Positions 1 through 7,813 of a DNA stretch of 64,000 bases are shown here, in pieces. This DNA comes from Spirochaetia bacterium 38H-sp (GTDB taxonomy: Bacteria; Spirochaetota; Spirochaetia; Winmispirales; Winmispiraceae), in contig JBCHKQ010000002.1 in the NCBI GenBank assembly GCA_039023545.1, forward strand, positions 248,001 through 312,000, in the 5' to 3' direction. Each line of letters starts with the position of its first letter. Positions within the stretch are counted from its first letter, which is position 1. A program made the translations under genes and the position numbers. The notes under the pieces are model-generated. The model searched no databases. It was not told the DNA's origin and saw only the letters and a list, made by a program, of their open reading frames with translations.

Positions 1-1616
1 AAGCGCAATAATGGGATAGACAGAATATCGGACAGACTTCTTGCAAGTTCTGTTTTTCCCACACCAGTAGGTCCCACAAAAAGAAACGAGGCAACTGGCT
101 TATCCTTTCTGCCAAGCCCTGCTCGAGACCGTTTTATAGCATCTACTACCTTTTTTACAGCCTCATCCTGACCAAAAAGTCTTGAGCGTATGGCATCCAT
201 CATCCCTGCCAAGTTCTTTTTCTCAGAATCTCCGGCTCTTTTCACAGGAACACGGGCAATAAAGGATACAAGCTCTTCTACATCTTCCGGCAAAACAGGC
301 ACAGGCTCTGTAACATCATCCCCTTCTTTATATGTGCGCATATGTATTCTGGCACCCAACTCATCCATAACATCTATGGCCTTATCAGGTTGGAACCTGT
401 CATTTATATATCTGGAAGAAAGCTCTACTATATTCTTGATAATATCATCATCGTATATAACATTGTGATGTTTCTCATAATTAGCCTTAAGCCCTCTCAA
501 AATCTCTACTGTGTCATCAAAAGAAGGCTCAGGTACATCTACCTTCTGGAATCTTCTGAGAAGAGCAGTATCTGCTTCCATAAATTTTTTATATTCCTGA
601 TAAGTAGTACTTCCCATACATCTGAGCTTTCCAGAAGCAATAACAGGCTTTAACATATTGGAGGCATCCAGATTGCTGCTCATAGAGGAGCCAGCACCCA
701 TTATAGTATGAATCTCATCTATAAACAGTATTGCCTTTTCTTCTTTTATGAGCTCATCGATAATTGCTTTAAACCTCTCCTCAAAATCTCCTCTGTACTT
801 AGTGCCGGCTATTATCTGTCCCATATCAATACTGTAAATTCTATATCCCTTTAAAAGAGGAGGAACTTCATCGTGTGCTATCTTAAGCGCAAGACCTTCC
901 GCTATTGCTGTCTTACCTACTCCGGCCTCTCCTACAAGAACAGGATTATTCTTGATTCTCCTGCAGAGAATTTGCATTACTCTCTCCAGTATATCCTCAC
1001 GACCTATTATAGGGTCTATCTCTCCCCTTTTTGCTTTCTCCACAAGTTCTATAGAAAAAGAAGACAGGATTTTTCTCTTTTTCTCCTTCTTCTTATCTTC
1101 CTGTGATTCCGATGTTGCAGTCCTCTCATCCTCAGATTCGCCGTTATAGTCATCTGAGATATATGCTTTTACAGTATTTACAGCATTTAATAATCTGTAT
1201 TCATCAACACCTGCTTCTCTTAAGACCCTAGAGGCATAACAATCATCTACTTTATATATCGCAACTATAAAATGATCCGACCTGACTTTCTGGTGTCCTG
1301 CTCCCATAGATATTGTCTGAGCAAGGTATATGACCTTTTTAAGATTCTCAGTAAACCATAAACTTATCTCCCCATCAGTATTCTTATGGGATGTCCTTAC
1401 AGGTATATATTTTTCAAGGTAATTGCCTATAGAATATAATACATCTCCAGAATTGACTTCTAAAATCTCAAAAAAGCCAATCTCATCATATTTTTTTGCA
1501 AGCTCATAAAAAATATGCTCAGGGGTTATATATTCGTGCTGCTTTTCCTGAGCCAGTTTTATGGCCTTATGAAAAGAGGACAACAACTCTTCAGTAAAAA
1601 AATCTTCCCAATTCAT
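1..1616 (-). CDS. clpA: ATP-dependent Clp protease ATP-binding subunit ClpA, 3' end beyond window
   Basis: The AAA+ unfoldase that feeds substrates to ClpP; cytoplasmic. The reading frame starts at an ATG at 1614-1616 (MNWEDFFTEELL) and runs off the left edge after about 538 residues, so the C-terminal part of the second AAA+ domain is missing. The N-terminal Clp_N region reads like ClpA (AIKLAQEKQHEYITPEH). At the left edge the second Walker A is readable as FLFVGPTGVGKTELARS. The gene starts 8 bp after clpS on the same strand, the usual clpS-clpA pairing, and this separates it from ClpB/ClpC. The identification is firm; only the end is unseen. Confidence 0.93.
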   Translation of the reverse strand, partial: MNWEDFFTEELLSSFHKAIKLAQEKQHEYITPEHIFYELAKKYDEIGFFEILEVNSGDVLYSIGNYLEKYIPVRTSHKNTDGEISLWFTENLKKVIYLAQTISMGAGHQKVRSDHFIVAIYKVDDCYASRVLREAGVDEYRLLNAVNTVKAYISDDYNGESEDERTATSESQEDKKKEKKRKILSSFSIELVEKAKRGEIDPIIGREDILERVMQILCRRIKNNPVLVGEAGVGKTAIAEGLALKIAHDEVPPLLKGYRIYSIDMGQIIAGTKYRGDFEERFKAIIDELIKEEKAILFIDEIHTIMGAGSSMSSNLDASNMLKPVIASGKLRCMGSTTYQEYKKFMEADTALLRRFQKVDVPEPSFDDTVEILRGLKANYEKHHNVIYDDDIIKNIVELSSRYINDRFQPDKAIDVMDELGARIHMRTYKEGDDVTEPVPVLPEDVEELVSFIARVPVKRAGDSEKKNLAGMMDAIRSRLFGQDEAVKKVVDAIKRSRAGLGRKDKPVASFLFVGPTGVGKTELARSLSDILSIPLLR

Positions 1617-1624
1617 ACTTGCTC

Positions 1625-1969
1625 CTAAGCAGGCTCCATTGTGCACCTTAGAGGAAAATTATTCTTCTTAGCTTCATCGTGCACCCTAGAAATTTTTGTA
1701 ACAGCTATATCATAGACATAAGAAGCAATTCTTGCACTGCCTTTATTATGTATAGTCATCATAAGTTCTGTAGCTTCCAGAGGATTCTTATCAAAAACAC
1801 TCATAAGAACATTAACAACAAAATCCATAGGAGTATAATCATCGTTTAACATAACTACCCAATACAACTCAGGCTCTGTAATTTTAGGTTTAACACTTAC
1901 AGAAGCCTCCTCATCAGGAGAAAAAGCCATAAAAACCTTAGTATCCTCTTTATTTATCAACATGCTCAT
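1625..1969 (-). CDS. clpS: ATP-dependent Clp protease adaptor ClpS
   Basis: Adaptor that binds N-degron substrates and delivers them to ClpAP. The core family block is plain: WVVMLNDDYTPMDFVV, then VLMSVFDKNPLEATELMM and a late histidine-containing segment IHNKGSARI. ClpS usually carries VNVL/H and IH residues in these places. A start at 1969 (MSMLINKED) is preferred over the longer one at 1981 because a GGGGG stretch lies 6 bp upstream of it. The gene overlaps the end of the upstream YkgJ-like gene by about 20 bp and is followed at 8 bp by clpA, so the three are translated from one transcript. Confidence 0.93.
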   Translation of the reverse strand: MSMLINKEDTKVFMAFSPDEEASVSVKPKITEPELYWVVMLNDDYTPMDFVVNVLMSVFDKNPLEATELMMTIHNKGSARIASYVYDIAVTKISRVHDEAKKNNFPLRCTMEPA

Positions 1970-2270
1970 AGAATCCCCCATATCTGTAAAAACTCACATA
2001 AGCACAATCAGGAGGCATATGCCTGGCAAAAAGGGCATGAAAAATATTAACTTTTCTGCAAGTCTTACACACCTCAAAACGCCTCTCATAAACAGTACAC
2101 AAATTGCTATCAGTATCAAGATACTCACATGGCCTGTCATAATCAATAAAGAGCGTCCCATCAGGATAAACACTTCTTGTATAACAGCACTTGCCACATC
2201 TGTTACAAAGCTCTTCCCAATTTCCTCTACCTTTTTTTAAATAATATAACAAAGCATCTATATTCTTCAT
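1950..2270 (-). CDS. YkgJ-type zinc/iron-chelating cysteine-cluster protein
   Basis: A small cytoplasmic protein of about 106 residues with the cysteine pattern of the YkgJ/CxxCxxCC family: CNRCGKCCYTRS near residue 23, then CEYL, LCTVYERRFEVCKTC and PPDCAYV. The family is thought to bind zinc or iron; no reaction is established. The start at 2270 (MKNIDALL) is chosen because the frame upstream gives only a hydrophobic MIFILIGV run overlapping the previous gene. It overlaps clpS by about 20 bp and sits in the clpS-clpA operon. Function in this context is unknown. Confidence 0.75.
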   Translation of the reverse strand: MKNIDALLYYLKKGRGNWEELCNRCGKCCYTRSVYPDGTLFIDYDRPCEYLDTDSNLCTVYERRFEVCKTCRKVNIFHALFARHMPPDCAYVSFYRYGGFYEHVDK

Positions 2271-2290
2271 AACACCTATTAATATAAAAA

Positions 2291-4309
2291 TCATTGAGCA
2301 GGAGCAAAATATCCTGACTCATCCCTTCCTGACCGTGTAAAGAAATGTACTTCTGCCTCCACAGGTATATAAGCCCTACCAAAATCAGAATTGCTATAGG
2401 AAGTATACTTAAGAACATATCGCCCGGAAAGTTGGGAGTATATCATAGACACAATAACATCCATACCTTTGGGATATGATGCCGATATAACTCTACCACC
2501 AGTCTTCTCCGCAAGATAAGAAAGCTCATCAGGAACCTTGCCATTATTAAGAGCAACGACATAAAAACTAATCTCATTCTGTATAAAAAGTCCCAAAACA
2601 GCATCAACACTGACATGAGAAAAAGCCTGCCTACCCAGAACACCAGAAGAAAAGAAAACCACAGCTCTTTTTCCTCTGGCCTTCAATACTGTAAAGGCAG
2701 CCTGCACAAGAGCATCCTCTATATCCCAGTCAGCAGGGAAAGCACCGGCTACCATATCAGAAGGAAGAATGCTATTTTGAGAATCATTCTTTGCAATAAT
2801 AACAGGAGTATCCTTTGCAGCATAAAGAGATATTCCTCCCTTTCCAGAAACTGCATGCAAAAGTTCTGCTACAACATCCTTAAGCCTGTCAGAGTATCTC
2901 ACCATAGAAGGAGAATGCTCCATGACAAGAGAAACATCTATCCTCTTTGTTTTATTAGCAGAAAATACAAGCTCAACATCTCCCAGCCCCTGACCGTTTT
3001 CCGTTATTATAAAGCTCTTACTAGGAATACCTACAAAAGGTTTGCCATACCTATCCCTTACACTTACATCTATCATAACCTCTGGGAATTTGCTTGCATC
3101 CACTCTCTCTATATCCACATATATTCCGCCATATACAGAGGCGACATCCACAAGATGATGAATAAGATTGGTTTCTATATCAGCAGCAATAATATCTCCG
3201 TTAGGTGTAAGATCTATTCCCATAAGATGCCTTGCACCTATTTGAGCTATATTTGCAATCATACCTGTAGAAGGAACATAAAGAAGTAATTCTCTGCCAT
3301 TTGAGATAATAAACTTGTCTGACTCATATACAATAATATCCTCAGGAGAATCTATAAGCCCTTCCACCTCTTTTCTTACAAAATTACCATAAATATCAAA
3401 TACAACAAGCCCCTTTAAGGAAGCATCAAGGACATAGACCAGCCCATCATGCACAACAATTCCTCTTGGCTCGGACAGCCCCTCAAAACCTTTAACCCTG
3501 CCCCCAAAAGACATCAAGAACTTACCTTCTTTTGTAAACTTGCTTACCCTTTTATTTCCCTGTTCTGTAACATACAAGTATCCATGGCTATCCATAGCTA
3601 GATATTGCGGTCCTAGCAAATTCCCGTCACCACGCCCTGTTTCCCCTATTATTCTTATCCGCTTACCAAACCTGTTAAAAACAGAGATTCTATCAGCCAT
3701 AAACTCCGTAATATATACCAACCCATCCTCATCCTCCAACACATCAAAAGGAGCACTGAGCCCAGGAAGTTCTCCCTTTAACATATCCACAGAAGAACCA
3801 GAGCTATCAAGCAACAGGACAGAATTACTACCCATGGCAGAAACCCAAACCATACCATCCTGTCTTACAAAGACACCAGAAGGACTGTAAAAAGTCATAA
3901 TCCCTTCATTTATCCCGCTTTGCGAATAAGCAGAAACAAAAGAAGACTCTCTATCCTCATAAGGCAGAACACCAATCCAACGCCTTACGGTATCGTATTT
4001 ATACTGCAAATAAGGAGGAACCGGTGACAACTTGGACAAAGAATATTTCCACTCTGATAAAGCAGGCTTATAATATCCACTTCTAAGATATGCCCTTCCA
4101 AGCCAGACATGCATATTCACATTATCCGGTTTTAAGCTGATAGCTTTTTGAAACGACAAGATAGCCTCATTAAAAAATCCCAGATGAAAAGCCCTAACGC
4201 CCCACCTAAACTCATCCTGAGCCTCAACAGCCTTTAAATCCACATCCTGAGCATGCAAGAAAAAAGAACAAGAAAACAATACTAAAAAAACAATCCAAAA
4301 CTTTTTCAT
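2291..4309 (-). CDS. Secreted TPR / NHL beta-propeller / VWA-like protein
   Basis: A 672-residue exported protein. Residues 1-20 are a signal peptide (KKFWIVFLVLFSCSFFLHA). TPR-like helices follow at about 30-110 (AFHLGFFNEAILSFQKAI), then a propeller of NHL-type repeats at about 130-390 (GPQYLAMDSHGYLYVTEQGNKRVSKF is one repeat, shown by its ends only). From about 405 there is a von Willebrand A-like domain. Its metal site is degenerate: the motif reads VMEHSPSM, so the first Asp of DxSxS is replaced by Glu. The start codon overlaps the stop of the preceding TPR gene (TAATG). Likely a periplasmic or surface scaffold protein; ligand unknown. Confidence 0.7.
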   Translation of the reverse strand: MKKFWIVFLVLFSCSFFLHAQDVDLKAVEAQDEFRWGVRAFHLGFFNEAILSFQKAISLKPDNVNMHVWLGRAYLRSGYYKPALSEWKYSLSKLSPVPPYLQYKYDTVRRWIGVLPYEDRESSFVSAYSQSGINEGIMTFYSPSGVFVRQDGMVWVSAMGSNSVLLLDSSGSSVDMLKGELPGLSAPFDVLEDEDGLVYITEFMADRISVFNRFGKRIRIIGETGRGDGNLLGPQYLAMDSHGYLYVTEQGNKRVSKFTKEGKFLMSFGGRVKGFEGLSEPRGIVVHDGLVYVLDASLKGLVVFDIYGNFVRKEVEGLIDSPEDIIVYESDKFIISNGRELLLYVPSTGMIANIAQIGARHLMGIDLTPNGDIIAADIETNLIHHLVDVASVYGGIYVDIERVDASKFPEVMIDVSVRDRYGKPFVGIPSKSFIITENGQGLGDVELVFSANKTKRIDVSLVMEHSPSMVRYSDRLKDVVAELLHAVSGKGGISLYAAKDTPVIIAKNDSQNSILPSDMVAGAFPADWDIEDALVQAAFTVLKARGKRAVVFFSSGVLGRQAFSHVSVDAVLGLFIQNEISFYVVALNNGKVPDELSYLAEKTGGRVISASYPKGMDVIVSMIYSQLSGRYVLKYTSYSNSDFGRAYIPVEAEVHFFTRSGRDESGYFAPAQ

Positions 4310-4977
4310 TATAACTCCATGATAACACGATAATGCTCATTAACAAGAGGATGGTCTGGTAAAAGTTTTCTTGCCACACGTATAGCAGCTTGAGCATCTC
4401 TCTTCTGACCATTCTTATACAACGCCCAGGCATAAGAATCATGATAAGCAGGATTAGAAGGAACCTTATCAAGAGCTCTGCGACAATACTTTATAGCAAG
4501 AGGCAGTTTTATTCCCTCCTCTGCAAGTATATATCCCATAGAATTAAGCGCAGAAGGATTATCAGAATCCATAGACAAAGCCTTATCCAAGGCCTCAAGG
4601 CTATTTACTGTATCGCCCTGCATATACAACACATGTGCAAGCGCAGCGTACACACTAGCAGAAGAAAAACCCTCTTCTATCACCTTTGAGAACTCAAGCT
4701 CAGCAAGCTTAAAACGCTCAGTGATAGCATAAATATATCCCATAAGCATTCTTGCCTGGTATCTCTTAAGAGGATGGGAATCAGTAGTGAGGACCTGTTC
4801 TAGATAAAGAAGAGCCTCTTCATACTCCTTCATCTTGGCATAACAAAGGCTCATATAATAAGCAATCTCAGAAGGCTTAGCCTCAAGAGTATCACTCTTT
4901 AAAAATTCCTTAATAGCCTCCGGATATTTACCTTGACGATAAAGCTCCTTACCATTTTCAAAAGGATTATCAACCAT
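4309..4977 (-). CDS. TPR-repeat protein
   Basis: A 222-residue protein made almost entirely of tetratricopeptide repeats. Repeat-like units begin near residues 5, 40, 75, 108, 142 and 178, with the usual G/A/Y spacing (GKELYRQGKYPEAIKEF; AAALAHVLYMQGD-like; WALYKNGQKRDAQAAI). No signal peptide is visible, so it is probably cytoplasmic. A strong ribosome site (GGGAGGGG) precedes the ATG. It lies 2 bp after surE and shares a TAATG with the next gene, so it is co-translated with the large secreted TPR/NHL protein. Its partner proteins cannot be named from the sequence. Confidence 0.75.
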   Translation of the reverse strand: MVDNPFENGKELYRQGKYPEAIKEFLKSDTLEAKPSEIAYYMSLCYAKMKEYEEALLYLEQVLTTDSHPLKRYQARMLMGYIYAITERFKLAELEFSKVIEEGFSSASVYAALAHVLYMQGDTVNSLEALDKALSMDSDNPSALNSMGYILAEEGIKLPLAIKYCRRALDKVPSNPAYHDSYAWALYKNGQKRDAQAAIRVARKLLPDHPLVNEHYRVIMEL

Positions 4978-4979
4978 AA

Positions 4980-5738
4980 CTACCCCTCCCGATAGTTATT
5001 AACAAGCTCAGAAGCTTTCCAATGAACCTGAGGATGAACAAAAACAGGAGAAACAGACACATCGCCCCTGTCAACAACAACACTATCCAGCTCAAGGTGT
5101 TCATCATATCCTGACGCATCAACAGCAGAAACACTTACACCTGTGCCATAAACAAGAAAGTACTTGGAAGAATCCACAGAATCCATAATTTTAACACTAT
5201 CAGTATAGATACGACGCGACGGACGAGTAAAAACAAGCCTACTATCAACACCAATATCAAAAGCATTGACATTAAAAAACATATCAGGAATCCATACATC
5301 CAGAAGAGAAGGAAAAACCTTATAAAAAAAACCTGCAAGAGAAGAAAAATCATCAGAAGAATAATCTGCAAGAGAAACAGCAAAAGCAGGAATCTCCATA
5401 AGAACAGCCTGCCTGGCTGCAGCAACAGTACCGGAGTATATGATATCCGTTCCAAGATTGGGACCCTTGTTGATACCAGAAACAACAACATCCGGCCTTG
5501 TCTCCTTATCCATACATGCAATAACAACACAATCCGCAGGAGACCCACTACAGGAAAAAACATTATCCCTTATCTTCTTTCTTCTAACAGGCTTGAGGAG
5601 AGAAAAAGAATGTGACATACCACTTCTCTCCCCATCAGGAGCAATAACAACAACATCAGCTACAGAAGAAAACACCTCATAAAGAGCCCATAACCCCTTG
5701 GCATCAATACCATCATCATTGGTAAGTAAAACTCTCAT
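4980..5738 (-). CDS. surE: 5'/3'-nucleotidase SurE
   Basis: Stationary-phase survival nucleotidase that dephosphorylates nucleoside monophosphates and uses a divalent metal. All expected ligands are present: D8 and D9 in LLTNDDGIDAKGL, S39 in DGERSGMSHS, and N90 in VVSGINKGPNLG, followed by the GTVAAARQA segment. Length (252 residues) is normal. The ATG overlaps the stop of the galactokinase-like gene (ATGA), so the two are translationally coupled. SurE and the nearby nucleosidase MtnN both act in nucleotide salvage. Confidence 0.95.
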   Translation of the reverse strand: MRVLLTNDDGIDAKGLWALYEVFSSVADVVVIAPDGERSGMSHSFSLLKPVRRKKIRDNVFSCSGSPADCVVIACMDKETRPDVVVSGINKGPNLGTDIIYSGTVAAARQAVLMEIPAFAVSLADYSSDDFSSLAGFFYKVFPSLLDVWIPDMFFNVNAFDIGVDSRLVFTRPSRRIYTDSVKIMDSVDSSKYFLVYGTGVSVSAVDASGYDEHLELDSVVVDRGDVSVSPVFVHPQVHWKASELVNNYREG

Positions 5739-6886
5739 AACCTGGAAACAACCTCAACACCATCAGAAGGAAGCGAGACCATATAAGACGGAACAAATCC
5801 AAAAATTCTCTCATATTCATCTAGCTTTTCTTTATACTCGGGAATAACAGCCCTATCCATAAAAGCAACAATACTACCGCTAAACCCTGTTCCCACAATA
5901 CGGGACCCGTAAACATTGGAAATCTCATAGCACCTTTTGGCAATCCAATCAAACTCAGGACTGGAAACCTCAAAATTATCCCTAAGACTCTCATGAGAAC
6001 GAGACAAAATCCTGCCAAATACAGAAAAATCCCCTCTCTCCACAGCCTGCAACGCCTCATTAACCCTGGTAACCTCCTCCAGAATATGAATACACTTCTT
6101 ACGCATCCCCTCAGGAATACTCCCCAGCGCAGTCTTTAATCCAAGCACAGGAAAATCAAGCAAAGAACGCTTATCCTTTTCTTTTAAAAAATTCTTGAGA
6201 AAACCCGGGAACTCATCATCAAAATCCCCATACTCCTCCGACAAAATATGCTCGGGAACATTGACATCAACAACAAGAAAAACCTTATCCTGCATATCAA
6301 ACGGCACAACAGAAACAGCATCCTTCCTAGAATCAGTAACAACAAGATTTCCGGGAGAAGCATTAAGCATGGTAAAAAAATCCGCACGCCTCGGAACGGT
6401 CTCCAAAAACTCCTCTTGACCCATACGTATATAGGATACAAGCTCCTCATCAGAACAAGAAATACCAACAAGCTCCCTTATAGCAAAAGCAAAAGCCATC
6501 TGCATAGCACTGGAAGAAGCAAGCCCCACCTTCATAGGAATATCAGAATCAATAGTAACCTCAAGCCCGCAAGCAGGCGCTCCCTTTTCTATAAAAACAG
6601 AATAAAACCCCTTAAGATAATTGGACCACCTATCTTCCTTCCTGTACTTCAAATTGGGCACACTAGTCTTCTTTCTCTCATTGAGAGAAGCAGAAAAAAA
6701 CCTGAGAGAACTATCACGGCGTCTTGAAACAGCAACAGCACACCTAAGGTGAGAAGCATATTGCACAACAGGACCACCATAGTCCTCCGTATGCTCTCCC
6801 AGAAGACTAACCACAGCCGGCGCAGTGACCACAATCTCCGGGAAACTCCCATATTCCTCTTTATGGAGTTCCCTTATATCCGTCAT
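5735..6886 (-). CDS. Galactokinase-like GHMP kinase, divergent active site
   Basis: A 383-residue GHMP-superfamily kinase with galactokinase organisation: an N-terminal sugar-binding motif (SLLGEHTEDYGG, residues about 27-38), the ATP loop PMKVGLASSSAM near 115, a retained catalytic-base position in RRADFFTML near 165, and the C-terminal GTGFSGSIVAF. Two key places differ from true galactokinases. The Arg of APGRVNLIGEH is Val here (APAVVSLLGEH), and the EHTDYNGG motif reads EHTEDYGG. Sugar specificity or activity may therefore be changed. The start has a strong GGAGGGG site. It is coupled to surE by a 4-bp overlap. Phosphorylation of galactose is an inference only. Confidence 0.7.
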   Translation of the reverse strand: MTDIRELHKEEYGSFPEIVVTAPAVVSLLGEHTEDYGGPVVQYASHLRCAVAVSRRRDSSLRFFSASLNERKKTSVPNLKYRKEDRWSNYLKGFYSVFIEKGAPACGLEVTIDSDIPMKVGLASSSAMQMAFAFAIRELVGISCSDEELVSYIRMGQEEFLETVPRRADFFTMLNASPGNLVVTDSRKDAVSVVPFDMQDKVFLVVDVNVPEHILSEEYGDFDDEFPGFLKNFLKEKDKRSLLDFPVLGLKTALGSIPEGMRKKCIHILEEVTRVNEALQAVERGDFSVFGRILSRSHESLRDNFEVSSPEFDWIAKRCYEISNVYGSRIVGTGFSGSIVAFMDRAVIPEYKEKLDEYERIFGFVPSYMVSLPSDGVEVVSRL

Positions 6887-6994
6887 ACCGTGCCCCTCCT
6901 AAAAATCTTTATCATATATTACAGTAAAAGGGACAAGAGTTCAACAAAAAAACTATTCCTTTACAACACAAAAGAATCAAGAAACCAGCAACAC

Positions 6995-7687
6995 CTACCC
7001 CCACCTGTCAAACAAAAACTCAAGCGCCTCGGCAAGATGAGAAGAAGACCTATTAAGAAAAGCAGAAAAATCATCAGGCGCATTACCATCCGCATTATCA
7101 GAAACAACCCGCAACAAAACAAAAGGCACAGCATTTACCCTGCAAACAAGAGCAACACTAGCACCCTCCATCTCAACAACATCACCCTTAAGCTCCTCTG
7201 TAAGATAAGGCATTCTTGCTCTCTGCTCACCCGCAATAAACTGGTCGCCAGTCAAAACACGACCAAAATGAACCCTTCCCCAATCAGGAGAAAACCCTCT
7301 CATCTTATCAACCAAACCCTTATCCGCCTCAATAAACCTATACACAGTATAAGGCACCCTGCCCCGCTCTATCCCCATAGCAGTCGCATCAAGATCATGC
7401 TGTACACAATCCAAAGACACCACAAGATCACCCACACAAAGAGATGGATTAACAGACCCCGCAATCCCCGTAAAAACAACAGCCTCTGGCCTATACTCCT
7501 CTATAAGATGCTGACACACCATAGCAGCCAGAACCTTCCCTACCCCGCTCTTAGCCACCACAAGCTCAAGATTCTTATATCGCATCCTGTTTACAGGCAC
7601 ACCATTCCACTCATCACCATCCACAAACTCAAAATGCTCAGAAAAACATGCAAGCTCCTCTCTCATAGCACCCAGGACAAGAATCAT
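6995..7687 (-). CDS. mtnN: 5'-methylthioadenosine/S-adenosylhomocysteine nucleosidase
   Basis: Cleaves adenine from MTA and SAH in the methyl cycle and methionine salvage; cytoplasmic. Family landmarks are clear: LGAMREEL at the start, the VFTGIAGSVNP substrate loop, VVEMEGASVA (the ribose-binding Met-Glu pair) and RVVSDNADG with the catalytic Asp. Length is about 230 residues as usual. The ATG at 7685-7687 is chosen because GGGAGGTG sits 6 bp upstream; a TTG one codon earlier is not needed. It is on the same strand as the galactokinase-like gene but 108 bp away. A REP element lies just upstream, between it and the cyclase gene. Confidence 0.94.
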   Translation of the reverse strand: MILVLGAMREELACFSEHFEFVDGDEWNGVPVNRMRYKNLELVVAKSGVGKVLAAMVCQHLIEEYRPEAVVFTGIAGSVNPSLCVGDLVVSLDCVQHDLDATAMGIERGRVPYTVYRFIEADKGLVDKMRGFSPDWGRVHFGRVLTGDQFIAGEQRARMPYLTEELKGDVVEMEGASVALVCRVNAVPFVLLRVVSDNADGNAPDDFSAFLNRSSSHLAEALEFLFDRWG

Positions 7688-7713
7688 CAAAACACCTCCC
7701 TAAAACACAACAA

Positions 7714-7757
7714 TACCGAACGGCAGCCCTGCGTTGCTTGGCTGCCTGCCTACGGCA
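7714..7757 (+). repeat. REP-like palindromic element, unit R1
   Basis: Single unit of the window-wide family: TACCGAACG, then a hairpin with GCAGCC/GGCTGC arms, then CTGCC-TAC-GGCA. It lies between mtnN and the adenylate cyclase gene, both on the minus strand, and contains no open reading frame. Confidence 0.8.
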
Positions 7758-7813
7758 ATAATAGTACAACAAGCATAAAAAAATAAAGAATATCTTACAA
7801 ACTAATACAAAAA

